From Thalassotalea_E sp964620605 (GTDB taxonomy: Bacteria > Pseudomonadota > Gammaproteobacteria > Enterobacterales > Alteromonadaceae): DNA of 64,000 bases. Under the pieces are notes generated by a model, which did no database searches, had not been told where the DNA came from, and saw nothing but the letters and a program-made list of their open reading frames with translations. Numbering within the stretch: position 1 is the stretch's first letter; every line of letters begins with the position of its first letter. Below, piece by piece: positions 35,117 through 43,307 of the stretch. A program made the translations under genes and the position numbers. Location: the NCBI GenBank assembly GCA_964620605.1, contig CAZUHQ010000006.1:1-64000 (forward strand). Direction: 5' to 3'.

Positions 35117-36562
35117 TTACAGCCCACCGTTTAAGCCAGTCATAAATGTTTCGTCCGGTATTTCTGCTAAGCAAGATAACTCCAGCTCAGCGAAGGACTT
35201 TTTATCTAAAAACTCATTGATAATATTTATGGCACAAGGCGTAACACCCGGTGTATGCGAACTGTTTTTTAGCACCAGATGTTTACTGTTAGGCAAGCTG
35301 TTATCGGCATACTCACCGTTACTGGGCGGAGTAACCGGATCTAGCTCTCCTGAGATGATCAAGGTTGGAATATCAGCAGTCACAGGATGATAAAATTCGC
35401 TCGATGGTTGATACTTTGGCCAAAGCGGACAGGCGGTTTGCCACGCGCTATGGGAAATATCGCCATTAAACGCATTATCCGCATCAGCGGCAAACATCGC
35501 GGCCGTGACTTTTGGCATATCTTCATTACAAACAATATTGAGGGTTAAACCAGAAAACATTTCCATGGAAGATTCAGCCGCGGCAATAAGGCCGGCAAAC
35601 GGCGCATAATTGCCCAAATACGCCTGGTGGATCACTAATGGCACTAACGAGCGTCCCTCAAGCGAATAAAGCTGGGTAAAAATGGTCGATAAAAACTTCG
35701 TCTTATTGATGTTAAAGCTGGTGCTAGTGCCTAATCTTGGATGAGGAATAGTCAATGCCAGCGGGCTTTGTTCGAGCTGGCTGCTCAGTTGGTCAAATTC
35801 CGCCTGCAAATTGGGATAGGCTTGATGACAACTTGCTTCCTGCTGGCAGTGTGCCAGCAATAATTCAAACGAACGGGCAGAGCTTTGGCCAAACAGACCA
35901 ATTGGCACTTCAATCGGCCCGACACTATCAAGTACAACAGTGGCTAACGACTGAGGAAACATCCGCATATAAACTAAACCAGCCCGAGTACCATAAGAGC
36001 CGCCATAAATAGAGATTTTGCTATGACCAAGTGCCTGACGCACTGCGTCAAAGTCACGAATCGCATTTTCCGAATTATACTGGCTTAAATCGCCGGTTAA
36101 CTCAGATAAACACTGCTTAACCTCAGCTTGAGAAAAATCTTCTGGCAGCATTTGATAAGCATCCATTTTTTTAGCTTCTTCGCATTGCAAAGGATGAGAC
36201 TTTCCGGTGCCGCGCTGATCCACTAAAATCAGATCCCGCGTTTTTCTAATTTCATTAAAAGCACGATATAAACCACCAGCGAGCGACACCGCCGCTTGTC
36301 CTGGCCCTCCAGCTAAAAACATCAAGGGTTCTTTGTGCCCACTGTTATCGATTGCTGGCAGCACAGCAAAATTAATGGAAATTTTCTCGCCTGACGGCTG
36401 CTGGTAATTTTCTGGCACTTCAAGCTTGCCGCATTGCACTTGCTGTTTGATGCCCGGCAGATGGCAGTTTTCCAGGCTGAGCGATGGCTGTTCGCTGGCA
36501 ACAACGAAGCCATACGCTAGCACTAAACTGAGCGCAACCCCCAGTTTACCCATGACTTTCAT
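35117..36562 (-). CDS. Secreted alpha/beta-hydrolase peptidase
   Basis: A 481-residue exported alpha/beta hydrolase of the tripeptidyl/prolyl aminopeptidase group. The signal peptide ends near VVAS (residue 23). The oxyanion region FLAGGPGQAAVSLAGG is near 83, the nucleophile elbow GGSYGTR near 186, the acid in ISGELDPVTPPSNG near 405 and the His in LKNSSHTPGVTP near 434. Such enzymes release residues from the N terminus of peptides. It is the first gene of a five-gene operon with an ABC exporter and an ECF sigma system, so it may process an exported peptide; that role is inference. Confidence 0.85.
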   Translation of the reverse strand: MKVMGKLGVALSLVLAYGFVVASEQPSLSLENCHLPGIKQQVQCGKLEVPENYQQPSGEKISINFAVLPAIDNSGHKEPLMFLAGGPGQAAVSLAGGLYRAFNEIRKTRDLILVDQRGTGKSHPLQCEEAKKMDAYQMLPEDFSQAEVKQCLSELTGDLSQYNSENAIRDFDAVRQALGHSKISIYGGSYGTRAGLVYMRMFPQSLATVVLDSVGPIEVPIGLFGQSSARSFELLLAHCQQEASCHQAYPNLQAEFDQLSSQLEQSPLALTIPHPRLGTSTSFNINKTKFLSTIFTQLYSLEGRSLVPLVIHQAYLGNYAPFAGLIAAAESSMEMFSGLTLNIVCNEDMPKVTAAMFAADADNAFNGDISHSAWQTACPLWPKYQPSSEFYHPVTADIPTLIISGELDPVTPPSNGEYADNSLPNSKHLVLKNSSHTPGVTPCAINIINEFLDKKSFAELELSCLAEIPDETFMTGLNGGL

Positions 36563-36713
36563 TAATCTTCCTTTGGTTTTCTTTTTGTTATCTAGTCTCT
36601 AGGTTAACAATTTTATTACACAAATTTTGTTAAATTTAGAAAAGATATTATAAACATATGATTAATATTGATATTATTAAAATTCATCAAAAAATTTATT
36701 CAGCGGCTATTTT

Positions 36714-37577
36714 ATGGAACTACTTGCTTATCAAGTCAACGCTTTTACTAAAGATGCCAGCGGAGGAAACCCTGCCGGAGTGGTGTTAAATGCCGATGAT
36801 TTATCGGCAGAACACATGCAAGCCATCGCCCACTCCCTTGGCTTTTCTGAAACTGCATTTGTCAGCAAAGATGATGAATGCGATTTTCAGCTGCGCTTTT
36901 TCACCCCGAACAGTGAAGTGGATTTTTGTGGTCACGCCACCGTTGCCACTTTCTTTTTGATGTTTCAGCAACAAATGATCTCGGCAAAAAGTTATCGTCA
37001 GCGAACCAAAGCCGGCAAACTGGCTGTGACGGTTTTTCCTGACGGCTTAGTTGAATTGCAACAGCTATTACCGCAGTTTTTAGGCCAACTGCCCGCAGAA
37101 GAAATTGCCGCATCCCTCAATATCCCAGTAGCGATCCTAAGCTCTACCAACTTGGCAATCGAAAAAGTTTCCACCGGATTAACCGATATTATCATTGCGC
37201 TTCCCCCTGGTTATCTCGATAAAGTTTCCCCTGACTTGCAGGTAATTGCCGCATTATCAAACCAGCACCAGGCAACGGGTTATCATTTATTTGAGCTCGC
37301 ACCAAAAGCCAGCCCATTAACCGCATATTGTCGCAACTTTGCCCCGGCATTTGGCATTAATGAAGAATCTGCGACCGGTAGTGCCTGCGGCGCTTTAGCC
37401 TGTTACTTGTTTAAACATCAGCTGACTGACAGCACAGAGTACCTATTTGAGCAAGGCCGAATAATGAACTGTACTTCCACTATTAAGGCAAAGATTGCCA
37501 GCGAAGGCAGAAAAATCAGGCAAGTCTGTGTTGCCGGTCATGCCCAACTGATCAAAACACACGACTTAACAATATAA
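36714..37577 (+). CDS. PhzF-family isomerase
   Basis: A 287-residue protein of the PhzF/diaminopimelate-epimerase-like fold. Family blocks are GGNPAGVVLNA near residue 18, the catalytic Glu in LGFSETAFVS near 46, NSEVDFCGHATVATFF near 65 and EESATGSACGALACYL near 216. PhzF itself isomerises an intermediate of phenazine synthesis, but most relatives, like this one outside a phz cluster, have unknown substrates. It is a single gene divergent from the peptidase operon. Confidence 0.88.
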   Translation: MELLAYQVNAFTKDASGGNPAGVVLNADDLSAEHMQAIAHSLGFSETAFVSKDDECDFQLRFFTPNSEVDFCGHATVATFFLMFQQQMISAKSYRQRTKAGKLAVTVFPDGLVELQQLLPQFLGQLPAEEIAASLNIPVAILSSTNLAIEKVSTGLTDIIIALPPGYLDKVSPDLQVIAALSNQHQATGYHLFELAPKASPLTAYCRNFAPAFGINEESATGSACGALACYLFKHQLTDSTEYLFEQGRIMNCTSTIKAKIASEGRKIRQVCVAGHAQLIKTHDLTI

Positions 37578-37582
37578 AAAAA

Positions 37583-37606
37583 AGCCACTGTGGGAGAACA
37601 GTGGCT
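37583..37606 (+). terminator. Hairpin after the PhzF gene
   Basis: AGCCACTG and CAGTGGCT pair around TGGGAGAA just after the stop codon. A run of A precedes it, but no T run follows on the plus strand, so it may terminate weakly or protect the 3' end. Confidence 0.5.
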
Positions 37607-37903
37607 AATACCGCAAAGTATTCAAGCTATTTCGCAATAAGACAAAACAATAGGGGTATTTTGCCTTATTTAACGAACCAAGGTGAATGTAGACATAATC
37701 ACTAACATTCAAAACATGCGTTTACCAGGCGATGATACTAGCTTAGCTATTACCATCAACCACATTGTATACAATATATTATTGATAGAATTATCGCAAG
37801 CGCTAATCAATAAAATTTCACAAAAATACAAATTAATCATTCACAACTCGCTCATTTAGGGATAAAGTCTAGCTAAGATGTATTTTTTTAAAAGGGTTTG
37901 CTG
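37607..37903. other. Spacer upstream of the EF-hand gene
   Basis: About 300 bases without a gene. A hairpin AATAAG-CAAAA...TTTTG-CTTATT spans 37636-37670. The rest is AT-rich and probably holds the EF-hand gene promoter. Confidence 0.35.
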
Positions 37904-38122
37904 ATGGAACTAAATCAGTGGGTAGATGAATTATTTGAAGTATTTGATGAAGATAAAGACGGCGTTATCAACCGTAGCGAATTTGTCGAGCTAATCGACT
38001 GCTTACTTCAGGACAAAGGCATTCGAATGTGCGAATCGATCTTCAAACGTTTTGATACTAACCACGACAACTCTATCTCAAAAGAAGAGTTAAAAGAAAT
38101 GGTGATAGAACTCGCACTATAA
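37904..38122 (+). CDS. Small EF-hand calcium-binding protein
   Basis: A 72-residue protein consisting almost entirely of two EF-hands. The first loop reads DEDKDGVINRSE (Asp at 1, 3 and 5, Gly 6, Glu 12) and the second DTNHDNSISKEE (Asp 1, Asn 3, Asp 5, Glu 12, with Asn in place of Gly 6). There is no signal peptide, so it is probably cytoplasmic. ATG 37904 is preceded by AAAGGG eight bases upstream, better than the in-frame TTG at 37898. A terminator follows, so it is a single gene. Role unknown; calcium buffering or sensing is a reasonable guess. Confidence 0.82.
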   Translation: MELNQWVDELFEVFDEDKDGVINRSEFVELIDCLLQDKGIRMCESIFKRFDTNHDNSISKEELKEMVIELAL

Positions 38123-38148
38123 AACCCAACATGATGATAACCAAGTGA

Positions 38149-38173
38149 AAAGAGCCGTATGGCTCTTTTTTTC
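38149..38173 (+). terminator. Intrinsic terminator of the EF-hand gene
   Basis: AAAGAGCC and GGCTCTTT pair around GTAT, followed by a long T run, 26 bases after the stop codon. Confidence 0.9.
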
Positions 38174-38246
38174 TGGTCTTACCTCTATCTAAGATAACCA
38201 TCTTCTGATATATTTCAGCATACAAGTGTTAGCTGAAATATTTTCT

Positions 38247-38876
38247 ATGAATGCTCCCTACAGTTTGGCTGAAGAAATTGCCAATGCGGTTAGCCACGGC
38301 ATTGCGACCCTGCTAAGTGTTGCCGGCCTGACCATGCTGGTATTTTACGCCGCCATCCAGCAAGACACGCTGCGCATCACCAGTTTTGCCATTTATGGCG
38401 CCAGCCTGGTATTGCTGTTTCTTGCCTCCACGCTCTACCATGCACTGGTTGCGGAAAAAGCAAAACAGTTCTTTAAACTGATAGATCATTGCGCCATCTA
38501 TTTACTGATCGCCGGTACTTATACGCCACTGATGCTGTTGACCTTAAACAGCCAGTTAGGGGATATTATGCTGACCTTGGTATGGCTATTAGCGCTAATG
38601 GGGATTTGCTACAAAGTACTAATAAAGAATCATAACAAGTGGATATCCGTTGGCAGTTATCTTGGCCTGGGCTTTATCTCATTATTTTGTATACAACAAC
38701 TTTATCTGGCACTGCCCGGCAACGGCCTGTTATTACTCTGTCTCGGCGGAGGATTATACGCTTTTGGCGTAATTTTTTACCTCAACCATAAAATCCCCTA
38801 TAACCACGCCATCTGGCACCTGTTTGTTTTGGCCGGTGCTAGCTGCCATTTTTCGCTAATGTGGCTTTATGTCTAG
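38247..38876 (+). CDS. Hemolysin III family (PAQR-type) membrane protein
   Basis: A 209-residue protein with seven hydrophobic segments. The N-terminal EEIANAVSHGIATLL, then STLYHAL near 74, the HCAIYLLIAGTYTPLMLL block near 89 and a C-terminal HAIWHLFVLAGASCHF give the conserved His/Ser/Asp residues of the PAQR/HlyIII family, a probable membrane metal-dependent hydrolase. Hemolytic activity is not implied. The start is uncertain: ATG 38247 gives the usual N terminus but lacks a clear ribosome-binding site; GTG 38226 is an alternative. It overlaps the convergent ovothiol PLP gene by 21 bases. Confidence 0.85.
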   Translation: MNAPYSLAEEIANAVSHGIATLLSVAGLTMLVFYAAIQQDTLRITSFAIYGASLVLLFLASTLYHALVAEKAKQFFKLIDHCAIYLLIAGTYTPLMLLTLNSQLGDIMLTLVWLLALMGICYKVLIKNHNKWISVGSYLGLGFISLFCIQQLYLALPGNGLLLLCLGGGLYAFGVIFYLNHKIPYNHAIWHLFVLAGASCHFSLMWLYV

Positions 38877-40028
38877 ATGACGCGTTAAATAATGCCTAAA
38901 GAGTGCTAACACTTGAGAAAAATTTTGCTGCCCGAGGCCTAAACGAAAATAACTGCCGGTTAAGCCAAAAAGCGTGCCCGGCAAGGCTAAAATCCCGGTT
39001 GCCTGGACAAGCTGCTTTGCCCATTGCTCAATATCATCAACATCTTTGACTTCAACTAACGCTAGTATTCCTGCCTGTGGCGGGCACCAGTCAAGAGTAT
39101 CTGGGAACTCTTTAACTAACTGTTCAAACAGCGCAATGTTTTGCTTTATCAAGTGATTATTTTTCCCGACAATTTTATTCGCATGAGTCAGTGCCAGAGT
39201 TGCCACCGCTTCATCAAGTGCCGAACAACAAATCGAACCATAGCTTTTTATCGCTAATAATGAATCGATTAACCCGGTATTTTTAGATAGTGCCCAGCCT
39301 ATTCTCAACCCTGCCAGGCCAAAACTTTTCGACATCACCGAGACGACTACGCCTTTATCGTAATCGAGAAAACAGTGCGATAATGCCAGCTGATGATAAT
39401 TACTCGCCTGGCTAACATCATCAACCACCACATAGCTATTGTAACGCTCTGCCAACGCCAAAATTTTATCTGCTAATTTGCTATCGATAACAGTGCCGCT
39501 GGGATTATGAGGAGAGTTAATAACAATCAACTTGGTATTTTCATTAACCCTTTGCTCAAAATCTCGGTAGCTTAAGCACCACTGATTGTCTGCACTTAAT
39601 GTTATCGCCTGAACCTTGCAACCAGCCTGCTCTGCCATCTGAGTCAAACTGGGGTAATTGGGCGTCACCACCACCACTTCATCACCTGGCTTTAATAACA
39701 ACTGGTATAGCGCGGCCAATGCTTCCTGAGCGCCGCAAAAGGTTAAGACGTTTTCAGCCGTTAACTGGCTTTGATGATGGTTTAATTGTTGATGAAACTG
39801 AACAATTTTTTCACGTAACAGCTCGCTGCCACGCAGCGGCGCATAACCAAGTGCCACCTGATAAAGGGAAGAAAAGTCCTCGCCGATGAGCGCTGCCAGC
39901 TCATTTAACGATAACGCCTGGCCACAGGAATTACTCAAGCTATACTGAATCGGCGTAGGATTCACAGACATGGCTATGTTTTGCACAAAATCCAGATGCT
40001 TAGGCAAAGCTTGCAAATTAATCGCCAT
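38856..40028 (-). CDS. PLP-dependent aminotransferase-fold enzyme, probable ovothiol lyase OvoB
   Basis: A 390-residue class I/II aminotransferase-fold protein. The PLP lysine lies in VSVMSKSFGLAGLRIGW near residue 230, with NSPHNPSGTVI near 169 and FCGAQEALAALYQLL near 95. Placed directly after ovoA and overlapping its stop codon by about ten bases, it is the best candidate for the PLP-dependent sulfoxide lyase (OvoB) that releases 5-thiohistidine from the OvoA product. OvoB function is inferred from context; an ordinary aminotransferase cannot be excluded from sequence alone. I start at ATG 40028 rather than an earlier ATG inside ovoA. Confidence 0.7.
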   Translation of the reverse strand: MAINLQALPKHLDFVQNIAMSVNPTPIQYSLSNSCGQALSLNELAALIGEDFSSLYQVALGYAPLRGSELLREKIVQFHQQLNHHQSQLTAENVLTFCGAQEALAALYQLLLKPGDEVVVVTPNYPSLTQMAEQAGCKVQAITLSADNQWCLSYRDFEQRVNENTKLIVINSPHNPSGTVIDSKLADKILALAERYNSYVVVDDVSQASNYHQLALSHCFLDYDKGVVVSVMSKSFGLAGLRIGWALSKNTGLIDSLLAIKSYGSICCSALDEAVATLALTHANKIVGKNNHLIKQNIALFEQLVKEFPDTLDWCPPQAGILALVEVKDVDDIEQWAKQLVQATGILALPGTLFGLTGSYFRLGLGQQNFSQVLALFRHYLTRHLDIKPH

Positions 40029-42159
40029 CTTTTCGTTGCCACACAGTAACATCAAGTAATTTATTTAAACTTTGCCTGTGGTTGAGTTTTATCTCCAACG
40101 GCAAGTCCTGTTGCTCCAGTAAGTTAAAATGTTCAGCTAACGCTAAGCTTAGTCCGTCAAAGCCAGTGACATTTTCGCCATTGACTTTAATACCGCTAAG
40201 CCATCTCGACTTATCGGTGAGTTGCTGCTCGAAAATATAATCACTAGCAACAATTAATAACCCTTTTTTATTAAGACGTGAACGAACGGTTTGCAGCACT
40301 TTTTTCGGATCATAGCTTTGCTCCAACACCTGCTGTAAAACAATGACATCATAACCGCTAAAAATAGGCTTTAAGTTAACCGCATCTCCCTGACTAAATA
40401 AAATATTGTCCTGATAGCCTGCCGTGGCCAGTTCAGCATGAATTTCGTTGAAATTAACAATCTCTCCCTGCTCGACACTTTGATAGCGCACCGCTTGCCC
40501 TTGCTGTAACCTGACACCAAATTGAATAAAGCGTGCTGAAAAATCAATACCATCGATATGCTGAAAATACGGCGACAAGGCAAAGGCGGTTGCACCTACC
40601 GAACAGCCAAGGTTCAGTAATTTATTGTTAGCCGGTGCATATTTTTCCGTCGCTTTTTGCACAACATGCGCCAGTTGCTGAGGAAAATTTTCAACCGCTT
40701 GTAACTCATTACCAGCACTATAAGCCTGGTAATGCAGTGCCAATTGCTGACAGACACTAATATCTGTTTCATAGCGATTAACCGCAGTGAGTGGAATTTC
40801 CGTTTGCTCACTTTCGATATAACGAAAACCCGCGTGTTGATAAAAATGTCGGCGAAACGCGTAGCGAGAGGACTTGATCGCTTCGTTGCCGGTGGAGATC
40901 CAGGAGCCGCCCTTGATCAAGTTATGCTTGCCATCAAAAGTTGGCGTCGAAAAATCATCATACAAAGGATGAACGCTAAAACCGGCAAAGCCGTCGATCG
41001 CCGATTCTGTCCATTGCCAGACATTGCCACAAATATCGTAAATACCATCATGGGCAAAACGATTGACCGGACAAGACGAGGCATAATATTCCAGGTTGGT
41101 ATTGCCCGGCGCTTCCTGCCAATTAACCAGGTCAACGGATACTTTCTCACGCAGACAATACCACTCAGCTTCGGTTGGCAGACGAATGTATTTTTGTGTT
41201 TGCTTTGATTTCCAATTACAAAACGCTTTCGCTTCCAGGTAATTCACTTCCACTGGCCAATTCAGTGGCAGCGGTATTTCGCCGGTTAAGTTGCGCTGAA
41301 AATATTGACCTTCTCGTTCAAACCAGAACCTCGGCATGCTTGCCTGGGTATAGTGCAGCCATTTTTGACCTTCTTCTGTCCAATACTCGCTGTGCTGATA
41401 ACCACCGGCATTAACAAAAGTTAAAAACTCCTGATTCGATACCAAATATTGGCTGGTATTAAAGTCCTTAACTTCAACTTCCTGCTGACCATATTCATTG
41501 TCCCAGCCATAGGTGTGATCTAAGTCTGATTTACCCAGTTGTATTTTCTGCCCAGCGATCGGCAGCAACTGATTGTCAGGCGACGCCGAAAATTCACTGC
41601 ACGCCCGCCATTGCTCATTCGGCGTTAAATATTCCAGCGATAGCATCCGCATGATCACCGAAGAGGTTTCCAGATGAATGCGTTCATGTTCACAGCCCAT
41701 TAATATCACCCAGGCCAGTGAATCCTGCGAGATAGGCAGACTGAGCCCCATGTTATCGATCAAATCATTGACCAAACTAAACACTTGCTTGCGATAGGTT
41801 CTGACGGTTGAAACTTCTGGCCAGTCGTAATGGCGACTGTCGAGATCGTCCCAGCTCATTTCATCAACGCCAACCGCACAAATTGCCTCTAACGCAGGAT
41901 CCAGACGTTTATCGATATATTTGCCGAGCATCAGCTTATTGATGTAAAAAGTGGCGGTATGACCATAATAAAAAATCAGCGGATGACGCAGCGGCTCTGG
42001 TCGCAAGTAGAATGCCTGGTCACTGTTGATCAAGGCAAACAAAGATTCATAACTTTGCCAGCTATTAATAAAATACCGTTTTAGTTCCTGACGTTTTTCT
42101 TCGACTGAATTACCGATTAATAACGGTGTTTTTTGTTGCTTTATTAAATGATTCATCAT
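40018..42159 (-). CDS. ovoA: 5-histidylcysteine sulfoxide synthase/methyltransferase OvoA
   Basis: A 713-residue three-domain enzyme of ovothiol synthesis. The N-terminal DinB-like region (about residues 20-170) supplies iron-binding His in FYYGHTATFY near 65 and GCEHERIHLETSS near 150; the FGE-sulfatase fold follows (about 190-460, with IRLPTEAEWYCLRE and ICGNVWQWTESA); and a C-terminal SAM methyltransferase (about 480-713, NLGCSVGATAFALS) methylates the imidazole. The length and domain order equal full-length OvoA. It joins cysteine sulfur to histidine with O2. It is 12 bases downstream of a glutamine-synthetase-like gene. Confidence 0.9.
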   Translation of the reverse strand: MMNHLIKQQKTPLLIGNSVEEKRQELKRYFINSWQSYESLFALINSDQAFYLRPEPLRHPLIFYYGHTATFYINKLMLGKYIDKRLDPALEAICAVGVDEMSWDDLDSRHYDWPEVSTVRTYRKQVFSLVNDLIDNMGLSLPISQDSLAWVILMGCEHERIHLETSSVIMRMLSLEYLTPNEQWRACSEFSASPDNQLLPIAGQKIQLGKSDLDHTYGWDNEYGQQEVEVKDFNTSQYLVSNQEFLTFVNAGGYQHSEYWTEEGQKWLHYTQASMPRFWFEREGQYFQRNLTGEIPLPLNWPVEVNYLEAKAFCNWKSKQTQKYIRLPTEAEWYCLREKVSVDLVNWQEAPGNTNLEYYASSCPVNRFAHDGIYDICGNVWQWTESAIDGFAGFSVHPLYDDFSTPTFDGKHNLIKGGSWISTGNEAIKSSRYAFRRHFYQHAGFRYIESEQTEIPLTAVNRYETDISVCQQLALHYQAYSAGNELQAVENFPQQLAHVVQKATEKYAPANNKLLNLGCSVGATAFALSPYFQHIDGIDFSARFIQFGVRLQQGQAVRYQSVEQGEIVNFNEIHAELATAGYQDNILFSQGDAVNLKPIFSGYDVIVLQQVLEQSYDPKKVLQTVRSRLNKKGLLIVASDYIFEQQLTDKSRWLSGIKVNGENVTGFDGLSLALAEHFNLLEQQDLPLEIKLNHRQSLNKLLDVTVWQRKDGD

Positions 42160-42171
42160 GATTATTTTTTA

Positions 42172-43293
42172 TTAAATGATTATTTTTGCTCGCTGATACC
42201 GGGCTAAAATGGCAGATTTTAACTCTGTGCCTAACATACTAACGCCTTGATACGATTTGTCACGGTTGGTGACCGAGTTTTGTGCGATGAAATCAATACG
42301 CTCAGCAAACCAGTTATCTCGAGCGAACAAATCAATCGCACCAAGGTCATCGCCCTGACAATATAAAGATTGAGGCAAAGCAAGCGGCGAAAAGTCTTTT
42401 GGCGATAATGCCTGACACTCTTGCTCTAAATAGACCTGCAAAGCATCGATAACATTCAATAAGGCAAAGATCACATTAATATAAGGGTTATAAAACACAC
42501 TGGATGCGCCAAGCCTGTGCTCAATGCGCGCCGTTTGCTGCCATAAATGCTCACTGGCAATCACTTGGTGTTTGCTGTCATAAACCAATGGTTTTTCCCC
42601 CATAGTCTGGTTATGTTTGCCGTATTGTTTATACAGCGCGACACTCCCCTGATGTCCACCGGAAATATCCATCGGTGAACACAATTCCTCGGCTAACCCA
42701 TATCGGGTTTTTAACGCAAAGCGCTCAAACGCCTCTTCTTCCGGTAGATACAACAAAGAGCAAGCCAAACTGGTACGCAAAAAACAGTATTGCAAATATT
42801 CGCCAAAGCCCGCATCACTGATAATATTATTGCCCTGTGAGTCATTGACACTAACATTGAGCTGGATAGCATTAGGGATATGAACCGCACGCTGCTCGCC
42901 ACTAAAAATATTCTTACTACCATGCACCAGCTTGCCTTTATCGCCCGCCCAAACCACAGGCTTGATCAAGGTATGCTCTATCCCCTGTTCGGCAAACAGC
43001 TGAGGTAAATAGTGAATGGCCTGCTCCAGATATTGCGCCTCGACTAACGGAGATTGACCGTTAAACAAGGAGACATACTCCCATTGCTGAGTCCAATATT
43101 CAGGGATCAGTTGTCCGGCAATATTTAGCTGCTGTAAACGCTGATTAATTTGAGAGAAATTGACTGTTTTACCGATAGTGTCACTGCGGTAGCAACCTTC
43201 AAGCTCAAAGTGAATAACGGGAGTAAAACCTCGCTGCTCAATATGGCTTTGCAGCAACAAAAGCACAGATTTAGCAAGTGAATTTAACATCAT
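42172..43293 (-). CDS. Glutamine-synthetase/GCS-superfamily-like protein of the ovothiol cluster
   Basis: A 373-residue protein without a clear family name. Features suggest the glutamine synthetase/glutamate-cysteine ligase fold: an ExE pair in IHFELEGC (Glu30, Glu32), QWEYVSLFNGQSP near 69 where glutamine synthetases have a QWE block, HIPNAIQLNVSVND near 140 resembling the HxHxS strand, and RIEHRLGASSVFYNPYINVIFALLNVIDAL near 280 resembling the RxExR...NPY motif of the family. I infer an ATP-dependent carboxylate-amine ligase. It lies 14 bases after the GGDEF gene and 12 before ovoA, so it is probably expressed with ovothiol genes. The substrate is unknown. Confidence 0.5.
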   Translation of the reverse strand: MMLNSLAKSVLLLLQSHIEQRGFTPVIHFELEGCYRSDTIGKTVNFSQINQRLQQLNIAGQLIPEYWTQQWEYVSLFNGQSPLVEAQYLEQAIHYLPQLFAEQGIEHTLIKPVVWAGDKGKLVHGSKNIFSGEQRAVHIPNAIQLNVSVNDSQGNNIISDAGFGEYLQYCFLRTSLACSLLYLPEEEAFERFALKTRYGLAEELCSPMDISGGHQGSVALYKQYGKHNQTMGEKPLVYDSKHQVIASEHLWQQTARIEHRLGASSVFYNPYINVIFALLNVIDALQVYLEQECQALSPKDFSPLALPQSLYCQGDDLGAIDLFARDNWFAERIDFIAQNSVTNRDKSYQGVSMLGTELKSAILARYQRAKIII

Positions 43294-43307
43294 TAGATAG
43301 CGGTGAT

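Noticed and set aside
36714..37577. Phenazine synthesis locus from the PhzF-type gene
   Set aside because: No other phz gene is present; isolated PhzF-like proteins are common and of unknown function.
38247..38876. Virulence hemolysin
   Set aside because: The HlyIII name is historical; the sequence is a PAQR-type membrane protein found in harmless bacteria.
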